From Roseiarcus sp963742305 (lineage in GTDB: Bacteria > Pseudomonadota > Alphaproteobacteria > Rhizobiales > Beijerinckiaceae): a stretch of 64,000 nucleotides of DNA. Location: assembly GCA_963742305.1 (NCBI GenBank), contig CAVULN010000048.1, positions 19,277-83,276 of the forward strand, written 5' to 3'. The notes under the pieces are model-generated. The model ran no database searches, had not been told where the DNA came from, and was given only the letters and a program-made list of their open reading frames with translations. Positions 45,364 through 53,257 of this stretch are shown piece by piece; the stretch's first letter is position 1, and every line of letters starts with the position of its first letter. Both the position numbers and the translations under genes were made by a program.

Positions 45364-45426
45364 GGCCGCCCGTGCAGCTTCGGATGTCTGAAGCGACGGC
45401 GCGATCTGGACCAGGGGAGGGACTTC

Positions 45427-47577
45427 ATGGCGCTTTCCTATTTCGACGCGGATCCTGACGGTCCGAACGAGGTCCAACAACTCACGGTCAGCGACGGAAC
45501 GGTTTCGGGCACGCAAGTCGTCGCCTCGTTCATAAACACCGGACCGCCCCTCGATTTCACGACGATCGGGAGCCGCCTTTTCTACATCTTCGCCCCCGAT
45601 GCGCCACAGGAGGAGCTGTGGACATCGGACGGGACAGCGGCCGGGACTTTTCTGCTCCAGGATTTTGCTTTGAACTCCGTGGCCGACCAGCTGTTCGAGC
45701 TGACCAACGTCGACGGCGCCCTCTACTTCCCGATCGATGACGCGGCGGGCGGCGAACTGTGGAAGTCGGACGGGACCGCCGCCGGGACCGTGATGGTCAA
45801 GAACTTTGGCGCGGGCTGGACCCCAGGCGACTTCACGAACGTTAACGGCACGCTCTACTTTGACCTCCTCGGCGCGACCAGCGATCAGCTCTGGAAGTCG
45901 GACGGAACAGCCGCCGGGACCGTGATGGTCAGCGACATCGGTCCTTTCGACCTGACGAACGTCAACGGCGCGCTCTACTTCTCGGCGGATAGCGCCGCGA
46001 GTGGGAGTGGAGATGAGCTGTGGAAGTCGGACGGGACCGCCGCCGGAACCCTGCTGGTCAAGGACATCGTTCCGGGGGCAGGCGGCTCCGATCCCTCGGA
46101 TCTGACCAACGTCAACGGCACGCTCTACTTCAGCGCCCAGGATGGCGCGGACGGCTTTCAGCTGTGGAAGTCGAATGGGACCGCCGCCGGGACGGTGATG
46201 GTCACGGACATCAATCCGGGCCCGCTCGGCATGAAGCCGACGGATCTGACCAACGTCAACGGCACGCTCTACTTCAACGCCTACGACGGCGTTCATGGCT
46301 ATGAGTTGTGGAAATCGAACGGGACTGCCGCCGGAACGACAATGGTCAAGGACATCTGGCCGGGTTCGGGCGAGTCCAATCCGCAGAATCTGACCGACGT
46401 CGACGGCATGCTCTATTTCACGGCCAACGACAGCGTGCATGGCGTCGAGTTATGGAAATCCGACGGGACCGCCGCCGGAACCGTGATGATCAAGGATATC
46501 GACGCCGGCGCCGGAAGTTCATCGCCTTTCGACCTCACGGCCGTTAACGGGGGTGTTGAATTCTACGCCTACGACGGCTCGGCCGAGGGGCTGTTCCGCT
46601 CCGACGGGACGGCCGCGGGCACGGTCGAACTGGCTAAGGATGTAAACCCGGATAGCGATGGCCTTCCGTCGATCGGTGTGACGCAGACCGCCGACAACGA
46701 CTTCAACGGCGACAGCTTCTCCGACATCCTGTGGCAGAACGCGAGCGGCCAGCCCGCGATCTGGGAACTCGACGGGACCAGCCAGATCGCCGGCGGCGCC
46801 CAGGTGCTTTCTTCCAATCCCGGACCGGGCTGGACCGAGGTCGGAAGCGGCGACTTCAACGGCGACGGGCATTCCGACATCCTGTGGCAGAGTGCGGGCG
46901 GGCAAGTTGCGATCTGGGAGACGAATGGGACCCATGTGACCGGCGGGGGAACCGTCAGCTCCAATCCGGGACCAAGCTGGAAGGCGGTCGGGATCGGCGA
47001 CTTCAACGACGACGGCCATTCCGACATCCTGTGGCAGAACACAAACGGCCAGGCCGCGATCTGGGAGATGAACGGGACCAATGTGATTGGCGGGGGAACC
47101 GTCAGCGCCAATCCGGGGCCAAGCTGGAAGGCGATCGGAACCGGCGACTTCAACGGCGACGGCCATTCCGACATCCTGTGGCAGAACGCGAGCAGCGGCC
47201 AGGTCGCGATCTGGGAGATGAACGGGAGCGCCATCATCGGCGGCGGGACTCTCGGCATCAACGCCGGCCCGAGTTGGAAGGCGGTCGGAACCGGAGATTT
47301 CAACGGCGACGGCCTCTCCGACATCCTTTTCCAGAACACGGGCAACGGTCAGGCGGCGATCTGGGAGATGAACGGGACCAGCGTGATCGGCGGGGGGGTG
47401 GTCAGCTCCGTTCCCGGGACCAGCTGGCATGCGATCGGAACCGGCGACTTCAACGGCGACGGCCATTCCGACATCCTATGGCAGAACACGAGCGGTCAGG
47501 CCGCGATCTGGGAAATGAACGGGACCACCCAGATCCCCGGCGGCAGCCAAATCCTCGCGGCCGATCCCGGGCGCTAG
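45427..47577 (+). CDS. ELWxSDGT-repeat / FG-GAP-like repeat protein, copy B, intact
   Basis: This 716-aa frame starts at the ATG at 45427 behind GGGGAGGG. Residues about 20-410 hold about nine repeats of roughly 40-48 residues (ELWKSDGTAAGTVMVKN; LTNVNGTLYFSAQDGADGFQ). Residues about 420-716 hold six repeats near 50 residues long, DFNGDGHSDILWQN then GQAAIWEMNGT, NPGPSWKAVGTG, with calcium-binding-loop spacing as in FG-GAP/VCBS propellers. No signal peptide or obvious anchor is visible, so export, if any, would need a C-terminal or non-classical signal. Such proteins are usually large extracellular adhesion or matrix proteins. Codon use looks like the host. Confidence 0.8.
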   Translation: MALSYFDADPDGPNEVQQLTVSDGTVSGTQVVASFINTGPPLDFTTIGSRLFYIFAPDAPQEELWTSDGTAAGTFLLQDFALNSVADQLFELTNVDGALYFPIDDAAGGELWKSDGTAAGTVMVKNFGAGWTPGDFTNVNGTLYFDLLGATSDQLWKSDGTAAGTVMVSDIGPFDLTNVNGALYFSADSAASGSGDELWKSDGTAAGTLLVKDIVPGAGGSDPSDLTNVNGTLYFSAQDGADGFQLWKSNGTAAGTVMVTDINPGPLGMKPTDLTNVNGTLYFNAYDGVHGYELWKSNGTAAGTTMVKDIWPGSGESNPQNLTDVDGMLYFTANDSVHGVELWKSDGTAAGTVMIKDIDAGAGSSSPFDLTAVNGGVEFYAYDGSAEGLFRSDGTAAGTVELAKDVNPDSDGLPSIGVTQTADNDFNGDSFSDILWQNASGQPAIWELDGTSQIAGGAQVLSSNPGPGWTEVGSGDFNGDGHSDILWQSAGGQVAIWETNGTHVTGGGTVSSNPGPSWKAVGIGDFNDDGHSDILWQNTNGQAAIWEMNGTNVIGGGTVSANPGPSWKAIGTGDFNGDGHSDILWQNASSGQVAIWEMNGSAIIGGGTLGINAGPSWKAVGTGDFNGDGLSDILFQNTGNGQAAIWEMNGTSVIGGGVVSSVPGTSWHAIGTGDFNGDGHSDILWQNTSGQAAIWEMNGTTQIPGGSQILAADPGR

Positions 47578-47614
47578 CTGGCGCGCCGTCGGCGCCTGAG
47601 GAGGCGCCGGCCCG

Positions 47615-48586
47615 TTACTGCAGGCGCGGGCGCTTGAGGAAGCTCGAGCGATCGGCCGAACGCACCCGCACCCCGATCGGCCGGCCGTCGCGCACGATTT
47701 CGATCGGGATCTCGACTCCCGCGGAACCGCGGGCCCAGACCTTGTGATAAAAGTCGCCGAGGCTCTCAATCCGAGACCCGCCGACGCTGGAGAGAACGTC
47801 GCCGCGGCGGATTCCCGCCTCCGCAGCCGGCCCGTTGTCGGCCACGCTCGCGACGATGACCTCATCGCCATTTTCGGCCGAGAAAACGCCAAGCCACGGG
47901 CGCGCCGGCTTGTTGACCCGGCCGAAGCGAAGGAGATCGTCGAGGATCGGCGCCAGAAGATCGATCGGCACGATCATGTTGATGTCGCGCGGGGCGGCTC
48001 GCTCGCTCAGCTGCTCGACATGCAGCGAGCCGATGCCGATCAGCCTGCCCGCGCGGTCGATCAAGCCGGCGCCGCCCCAGAAAGGATGGGCGGGCGACGT
48101 GAAGATCGCCTCGTCGAGGAAATATTCCCAGTAGCCGGCGAATTCGTGCTTGCCGACGATCATCGCCTTGACCGGCTTCGTCCCCCCGCCGGCCGCGACG
48201 GTGACGGAATCGCCGAGCTTCGCCTCGCTCGAGCGGCCAAGTTCGAGCGCCGGGCAGTCGAGGTCGCCGAGCGCCTGAATCAGCCCGAAGCCGGTCTCCG
48301 CATCGACGGCAAGCGCATGGGCCGGGGTCACCCGCCCGCCCGCGTCGGCGAGCCAGACATTCTCGGCCTCGGTGATCACATAGCCGATCGTCAGCACCAG
48401 ACCGCTGTCGCGGATGACGACGCCGCTCCCCGAGCGGCTCTCCCCGAGCGCCTGGGCGGTGAAGGCGTCCTCGGGAATCGTCGATTGGACGGTGACGATC
48501 GATTTGAGCGCACGGGCGAGGTCGGACCCCGGGCCTCCGTTCCCGTGGCCCGATTGCGGTTCATCGCGGCGCCGCTTCTCGGTCAT
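47615..48586 (-). CDS. S1C (HtrA/DegP-like) protein with PDZ domain, catalytic triad apparently lost
   Basis: From ATG 48586, 323 aa. The fold pattern is clear: SGSGVVIRDSGLVLTIGYVI, ALELGRSSEAKLGDSVTVAA, GLIDRAGRLIGIGSLHVEQL, then a C-terminal PDZ (GVFSAENGDEVIVASVADNG, AGIRRGDVLSSVGG). The triad is not there. The His of TNxHV aligns with Tyr69 (TIGYVI), the Asp of TDLAL with Gly99 (ETGFGLI), and the Ser of GNSGGP with Trp170 (PFWGGAG). No signal peptide is evident before the domain. It is probably a binding or chaperone-like pseudoprotease. It converges on copy B of the repeat proteins, 37 bases away. Confidence 0.82.
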   Translation of the reverse strand: MTEKRRRDEPQSGHGNGGPGSDLARALKSIVTVQSTIPEDAFTAQALGESRSGSGVVIRDSGLVLTIGYVITEAENVWLADAGGRVTPAHALAVDAETGFGLIQALGDLDCPALELGRSSEAKLGDSVTVAAGGGTKPVKAMIVGKHEFAGYWEYFLDEAIFTSPAHPFWGGAGLIDRAGRLIGIGSLHVEQLSERAAPRDINMIVPIDLLAPILDDLLRFGRVNKPARPWLGVFSAENGDEVIVASVADNGPAAEAGIRRGDVLSSVGGSRIESLGDFYHKVWARGSAGVEIPIEIVRDGRPIGVRVRSADRSSFLKRPRLQ

Positions 48587-48680
48587 CGACCGTGTCCTTT
48601 CGGCTTTCAAGCGGGCTTAAGGGCCGCTTTGGCGGCCGGCCCGCGCCAATCACCCTGATTTCGATGCGCCATGGCCGGCA

Positions 48681-49589
48681 TCATTGGCCCCCAATTGTGG
48701 CGCTTTCGTTCCATTCCTGGCCGTGCTCGTCGAGCACGGACTGAAGATAGAGCCCGTAAGCGCTCTTGCCGAACCGCCCGATCAGGCGCCTGAACTGGGC
48801 GGCGTCGATGAGCCCGAGGCCGAAGGCGATCTCCTCCGGGCAGCTGATCTTGGTCCCCTGCCGCTGCTCAAGCGTTCTCACGAAACTCGCCGCGTCGATC
48901 AGCGAGTCGGGCGTTCCAGTGTCGAGCCAGGCGTAGCCTCGCCCCATGCGCTCGACGTTCAGCGCCCGGGCCTCGAGATAGATGCGATTGACGTCGGTGA
49001 TCTCGTACTCGCCGCGCGCCGAGGGCTTGAGCGATTTCGCGATCTCGACCACCCTGGAATCGTAAAAGTAGAGGCCGGTCACCGCCCAATGCGACTTGGG
49101 GACCGCGGGTTTCTCCTCGATCGAAATGGCGCTGCCCGAGGAATCGAACTCGACCACGCCGTAACGCTCGGGATCGGGGACGTGATAGGCGAACACCGTC
49201 GCTCCCCGCTCGCGGCCGGCGGCGCGCCTGAGCTGATCGCTCAAGCCCGCGCCGTAGAAGATGTTGTCGCCGAGCACCAGCATCGTCGGCCCCCCGGCGA
49301 TGAACGTCTCGCCGATGACGAAGGCCTGCGCGAGCCCGTTGGGCTCGGGCTGTTCGGCGTATTCGATCCGCATGCCCCAATCGGCGCCGTCGCCGAGCAG
49401 GCGGCGGAACATCGGCAGGTCATGGGGCGTCGAGATGATCAGCGCTTCGCGAATCCCCGCCAGCATCACCACCGACAGCGGATAATAGATCATCGGCTTG
49501 TCGTAGACGGGCACCAGCTGCTTCGAGACCGCAAGCGTGATCGGATGAAGCCTCGTGCCGGCGCCGCCCGCGAGAATGATGCCCTTCAT
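48681..49589 (-). CDS. rfbA: Glucose-1-phosphate thymidylyltransferase RfbA
   Basis: First step of dTDP-L-rhamnose synthesis: dTTP plus glucose-1-phosphate to dTDP-glucose. The 302-aa protein is full length with GIILAGGAGTRLHPITLAVS, KQLVPVYDKPMIYYPLSVVM, MLVLGDNIFYGAGL (metal-binding Asp), IEEKPAVPKSHWAVTGLYFY and GRGYAWLDTGTPDSLIDAAS. It is the last gene of the leftward operon rfbC-D-B-A, nine bases after rfbB. Rhamnose would go to exopolysaccharide or O-antigen. Confidence 0.96.
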   Translation of the reverse strand: MKGIILAGGAGTRLHPITLAVSKQLVPVYDKPMIYYPLSVVMLAGIREALIISTPHDLPMFRRLLGDGADWGMRIEYAEQPEPNGLAQAFVIGETFIAGGPTMLVLGDNIFYGAGLSDQLRRAAGRERGATVFAYHVPDPERYGVVEFDSSGSAISIEEKPAVPKSHWAVTGLYFYDSRVVEIAKSLKPSARGEYEITDVNRIYLEARALNVERMGRGYAWLDTGTPDSLIDAASFVRTLEQRQGTKISCPEEIAFGLGLIDAAQFRRLIGRFGKSAYGLYLQSVLDEHGQEWNESATIGGQ

Positions 49590-49598
49590 CGCCCCGCC

Positions 49599-50669
49599 TT
49601 AAGCCACAGTCCCGGCCTCGGCGATCACGCCGAGCCGCTCGCCGGAATAAACCTTCTCTCTCAGCGGGCGCCACCACCATTCGTTGTCGAGATACCAGCG
49701 CACCGTCTTCTCGATGCCGGTCTCGAAAGTTTCGAGCGCCCGCCAGCCAAGCTCGCGCTCGAGCTTGGTCGCGTCGATCGCATAGCGCCGATCGTGTCCC
49801 GGCCGGTCCGCGACGAACGAGATCAGCGATTCGTGGGGGCGCGGCCTCGGGCGAAGCTCGTCCAGAATGGCGCAGATCCGCTTGACCACATCGATGTTGC
49901 GGCGCTCGTTGCGGCCCCCGACATTGTATTTCTCGCCGATCCGGCCACGCGCCGCGATGAGGTCGAGCGCCCGGGCGTGGTCCTCGACATAGAGCCAGTC
50001 GCGCACGTTCTCACCCGCGCCATAGACCGGCAGGGGCTTGCCGTGAACGGCGTTGAGAATGATGAGCGGGATCAGCTTCTCGGGGAAATGATAGGGACCG
50101 TAATTGTTCGAGCAGTTGGAGATCAGTCCCGGGAAGCCGTAAGTGCGCGCCCAGGCCGACACCAGGTGATCCGCGGCCGCCTTGGAGGCGGAATAGGGCG
50201 AGCTTGGATCGTAGGGCGTCTCTTCCAAAAACGCGCCGTCAGACCCAAGCGAGCCATAGACCTCGTCGGTCGAGACATGGAGGAAACGGAATGCGTCCCG
50301 CCGCGGCGGCTTGAGCATGCTCCAGTAGGCGCGCGCCGCCTCGAGCATGGTGAACGTTCCGACGACATTGGTCTTGATGAAAGCGCCGCTGCCGGTGATC
50401 GAGCGATCGACATGGCTCTCGGCGGCGAGGTGAATGACGTGGTCGGGCGCGAAGGTCTCGAACGCCTGCGCGACCGCGCCTGGATCGCAAATATCGGCGC
50501 GGGCGAAGCGATAGTTCGGCGCATTGCCGATCTGAGCCAGGGACTGCAGATTGCCGGCGTAGGTCAGCGCGTCGAGATTGAGCACCGAGGCGCCCTCGCC
50601 GACCAGGCGCCGGCACACGGCCGAGCCGATGAATCCCGCCCCGCCGGTCACAAGCACTTTGCGCTGCAT
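49599..50669 (-). CDS. rfbB: dTDP-glucose 4,6-dehydratase RfbB
   Basis: Second step of the dTDP-L-rhamnose pathway. From ATG 50669 it is 356 aa: KVLVTGGAGFIGSAVCRRLV (Rossmann loop), HLAAESHVDRSITG, FLHVSTDEVYGSLG, the YSASKAAADHLV Tyr-Lys pair, and GAGENVRDWLYVEDHARALD. It overlaps nothing; a 133-base palindromic spacer separates it from rfbD upstream, an unusual interruption in an otherwise tight operon. The upstream in-frame part to 50771 lies in that spacer and is not protein-like. Confidence 0.95.
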   Translation of the reverse strand: MQRKVLVTGGAGFIGSAVCRRLVGEGASVLNLDALTYAGNLQSLAQIGNAPNYRFARADICDPGAVAQAFETFAPDHVIHLAAESHVDRSITGSGAFIKTNVVGTFTMLEAARAYWSMLKPPRRDAFRFLHVSTDEVYGSLGSDGAFLEETPYDPSSPYSASKAAADHLVSAWARTYGFPGLISNCSNNYGPYHFPEKLIPLIILNAVHGKPLPVYGAGENVRDWLYVEDHARALDLIAARGRIGEKYNVGGRNERRNIDVVKRICAILDELRPRPRPHESLISFVADRPGHDRRYAIDATKLERELGWRALETFETGIEKTVRWYLDNEWWWRPLREKVYSGERLGVIAEAGTVA

Positions 50670-50700
50670 CAAGACCCCTGTCCCTTGTGGCCGCTTGTAG

Positions 50701-50781
50701 CCGCGCTCGGTAGCCCGTCGAAAGACGGGCGTTCTTTCGAACGCCCTTTGGAGCGCGGCCGACGCGGTCAACGACCGCGTC
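50701..50781. repeat. Palindromic block between rfbD and rfbB
   Basis: Four stems are packed here. An outer pair, CCGCGCTC at 50701-50708 with GAGCGCGG at 50751-50758, encloses two competing hairpins: GCCCGTC-GAAA-GACGGGC at 50713-50730 (GAAA tetraloop) and GGGCGTTC-TTTC-GAACGCCC at 50727-50746. A further perfect hairpin, GACGCGGTC-AAC-GACCGCGTC, lies at 50761-50781. The block continues into CCTCAGGATGAGG at the rfbD stop. It may be a REP-like dispersed repeat or an RNA processing or attenuation element inside the rfb transcript. Confidence 0.65.
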
Positions 50782-50802
50782 TACAGACGCTTCGCGCGGC
50801 CC

Positions 50803-51693
50803 TCAGGATGAGGCCGGCGGGAGAAGGCGGTCGCAGCAGGCCGCAACCGACGCCCGCCAGTCCGGCAGCCTCAGGCCGTATACGCGAGCAAGCTTTTCGT
50901 TGTCGAGGCGGGAATTGGCTGGCCTCAGCGCCGGGGTCGGGTAGTCGGAGGTCGCGATCCGCTTGACCCGGGTCGGGCGACGCCCGCGCGCCGCGGCCTC
51001 GTCGAAAATGCTTTCGGCGAAATCCGCCCAGGTTCCCTCCCCCGATCCGGTCATGTGAAAGACGCCCCTCAAAGCCGGCGAAGGATCGTCCTTCACCCTT
51101 GCCGCGACCGCGATCAGGGCGTCGGCGATGTCGAGCGCCGACGTCGGATTGCCGCGCTGATCGGCGACCACGCCGACCTCGTCGCGCGTCTCGTTGAGTC
51201 TGAGCATCGTGCGGACGAAATTGGCGCCGAACGGGCTGTAGACCCAGGCGGTGCGCAGAATGACGCTGTCCCCGCACCGTTCGGCGACAAGCTGTTCGCC
51301 CATGAGCTTTGAGCGTCCGTATGCTCCTGTCGGGCCGGTCGGATCGTCCTCGCGATAAGCGCGGTCGAGCGCGCCCGCGAACACATAGTCGGTCGAAAGA
51401 TGGAGGAGCGGAACGCCGAGCCGCGCCGCGGCCTCGGCCACATGCCCCGCGCCCTCGCCGTTGACGCGGGTTGCGAGCGCCTCGTCCGCTTCGGCCTTGT
51501 CCACCGCGGTATAGGCGGCGGCGTTGACGATCACGTCCGGGCGCGCCGCTTCGAGCGAGGCGAGAACGGAGGCGCGGTCGACGAGGTCGAACGCCGGACG
51601 GCCAAGCGCGATCACTTCGGCCTTACTTCCCGCGCGTTCGATCAGCGAGGTCGCGACCTGGCCCTTCGATCCGGTGACCGCGATCCGCATCAT
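50803..51693 (-). CDS. rfbD: dTDP-4-dehydrorhamnose reductase RfbD
   Basis: Final NADPH-dependent step of dTDP-L-rhamnose synthesis. The ATG at 51693 overlaps the rfbC stop (ATGA); a second ATG follows at 51690. The 296-aa short-chain dehydrogenase has IAVTGSKGQVATSLIERAG, PDVIVNAAAYTAVDKAEADE, LHLSTDYVFAGALDRAYRED, the catalytic YGRSKLMGEQLV, and GNPTSALDIADALI. Its last codons and stop lie in the sequence CTCAGGATGAGG, part of the palindromic spacer. Confidence 0.95.
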   Translation of the reverse strand: MMRIAVTGSKGQVATSLIERAGSKAEVIALGRPAFDLVDRASVLASLEAARPDVIVNAAAYTAVDKAEADEALATRVNGEGAGHVAEAAARLGVPLLHLSTDYVFAGALDRAYREDDPTGPTGAYGRSKLMGEQLVAERCGDSVILRTAWVYSPFGANFVRTMLRLNETRDEVGVVADQRGNPTSALDIADALIAVAARVKDDPSPALRGVFHMTGSGEGTWADFAESIFDEAAARGRRPTRVKRIATSDYPTPALRPANSRLDNEKLARVYGLRLPDWRASVAACCDRLLPPASS

Positions 51694-52241
51694 TCGAACA
51701 GGTCCGGCGCGTCCTTGAGGCGCGGCCATTTGCGGTCCTTGTCCGATAGCACGAGGGCGGCGCCGAGAGCGGGCCAGACGATTCCGATCGCGGGATCGTC
51801 CCAGGCGATTCCGCGGTCGCTGGCGGCGGAATAGGGCGCGGTCGTCTTGTAAAGAACCTCGCAGTCGGGCTCCAGGGTGAGAAAAGCATGGGCGAATCCG
51901 ACCGGGACCAGCAACTGGCGCCAGTTTTCCGCCGAAAGCTCGACCGCGACATGCCTGCCGAAGGTCGGCGACGAGCGTCTGATGTCGACCGCGACGTCGA
52001 GGATGCGGCCGCGCGCGCAGCGCACGAGCTTATCCTGCGCGAAAGGCGGCGTCTGGAAGTGCAATCCGCGCAGGGTGCCGGGCGCCGCCGAATAGGAATG
52101 GTTGTCCTGCACGAAGGTGAAATCAAGGCCCGCCTTCATCCAGTCGGCGCGGTTGTAGACCTCGGAGAAAAACCCTCTGGCGTCGCCGTGCTTCTTCGGC
52201 GTCACGATCTTGACCGCGGGAATTGCGGTCTCTTCCACCTG
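51690..52241 (-). CDS. rfbC: dTDP-4-dehydrorhamnose 3,5-epimerase RfbC
   Basis: Third step of the pathway. The 183-aa cupin enzyme has KKHGDARGFFSEVYNRADW, FVQDNHSYSAAPGTLRGLHF with its active-site His, QTPPFAQDKLVRCARGRILD and VPVGFAHAFLTLEPD. The ATG at 52241 is the family start. As first gene of rfbC-D-B-A it should have the operon promoter in the 371 bases before it. Confidence 0.95.
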   Translation of the reverse strand, partial: QVEETAIPAVKIVTPKKHGDARGFFSEVYNRADWMKAGLDFTFVQDNHSYSAAPGTLRGLHFQTPPFAQDKLVRCARGRILDVAVDIRRSSPTFGRHVAVELSAENWRQLLVPVGFAHAFLTLEPDCEVLYKTTAPYSAASDRGIAWDDPAIGIVWPALGAALVLSDKDRKWPRLKDAPDLFE

Positions 52242-52612
52242 CATGAGCGACCCCGTCCTTTCTCCCGGGGCCCACATCCCCGGCGGCGCCCTTTTGCCAG
52301 AAGCCGCCGCCCGCGGCTATTCGCTCTATCGTTTTCGTTTCGACAGGAGCGATCGCTCGCGGGAAGACGCATCGCCGCGCGCGATCAACATGTGGCCGAA
52401 CCCCGTGGGGCGAGACGACTGCCAGGCAAGCCTGATGTTGAAGGACGAAAATAACGTAACCAATCAGTAATTTATGAACTTGCAGACGGCGAACCCGCGC
52501 CGGTAGCTCAAATCCAATGCGAACATTGAGGGTGGAACTAAACGGGGTCGTAAACCGCTGAAATCATTAAGGGGCGCCGGTAAAAATACCGCTAGACCGG
52601 AATCCGGCCTCC
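52242..52612. other. Intergenic region upstream of the rfb operon
   Basis: No gene is supported in these 371 bases. The part 52440-52590 is visibly AT-richer than its surroundings (ACGTAACCAATCAGTAATTT) and is the likely site of the rfbC promoter reading leftward. A MucR-type or other regulator could bind such AT-rich sequence; this is inference only. Confidence 0.4.
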
Positions 52613-53257
52613 TCACAGCCGCGCGCGAGCGAGCTTCTGGAAGGCGCGGGCGCGATGGGAGAGCGCGAGCGAGCCGTCGGGGGGAATCCCGTGCTTTTCC
52701 TGCGAACTCATCTCGCCGAAGGTGCGCTCATGCCCGTCGGGAAGGAAGATCGGATCGTAGCCGAACCCGGCCGTTCCGCGCGGCGGAAAGACGAGCGTCC
52801 CGTCCACCCGGCCCTCGAACGTCTCCTCGGCGCCGTCCGGCCAGGCGAGCGCCAGCACGCTGATGAAGGCCGCCCGCCACGGCGGCGCGGCGCCTCGCGC
52901 CTCGAGCTCCCGCTTGACCCGGGCCATGGCCGCGCCGAAGTCCTTTGTTTCGCCCGCCCACCTCGCCGAATAGACGCCCGGCGCGCCGTCCAGCGCCTCG
53001 ACGCAGAGTCCGAAATCGTCGGCGAGCGCCACGAGCCCCGAGGCGCGCGAGGCGGCGAGCGCCTTAAGGATGGCGTTGTCGCGGAAGGTCGACCCCGTCT
53101 CCTCGGGCTCGGCCAGGCCGAGGGCGCCGGCGCCGACCGGCTCGACGCCGAAGGGTCTCAGCAATTCGCCGATTTCGCGCAGCTTGCCGGAATTGTGGGT
53201 GGCGGCGACGAGGCGCCCCGCAAGGCGCCCGTGCGCGCCTGAGGCCTCGCCGCTCAA
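52613..53257 (-). CDS. rdgB: Non-canonical purine NTP pyrophosphatase (RdgB/HAM1)
   Basis: Hydrolyses dITP, XTP and related nucleotides to keep them out of nucleic acids. I place the start at TTG 53257, which overlaps the stop of the M48 gene (TTGA). No ATG or GTG lies between it and the conserved LVAATHNSGKLREIGELLRP. Then come EETGSTFRDNAILKALAASR, LVALADDFGLCVEALDGAPG, VYSARWAGETKDF, GTAGFGYDPIFLPDGHERTF and LSHRARAFQKLARARL. 214 aa, normal size plus a short leader. Confidence 0.92.
   Translation of the reverse strand: MSGEASGAHGRLAGRLVAATHNSGKLREIGELLRPFGVEPVGAGALGLAEPEETGSTFRDNAILKALAASRASGLVALADDFGLCVEALDGAPGVYSARWAGETKDFGAAMARVKRELEARGAAPPWRAAFISVLALAWPDGAEETFEGRVDGTLVFPPRGTAGFGYDPIFLPDGHERTFGEMSSQEKHGIPPDGSLALSHRARAFQKLARARL

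Noticed and set aside
42177..47577. Regular DNA repeats that could suggest a CRISPR array
   Set aside because: The units are about 130-150 bases, in frame and encode protein repeats; there are no short identical repeats with variable spacers and no cas genes.
50713..50730. Hairpin with GAAA loop as a simple terminator for rfbD
   Set aside because: No T-tract follows on either strand and the block contains several competing stems in the middle of an operon, so I list it as a palindromic repeat.
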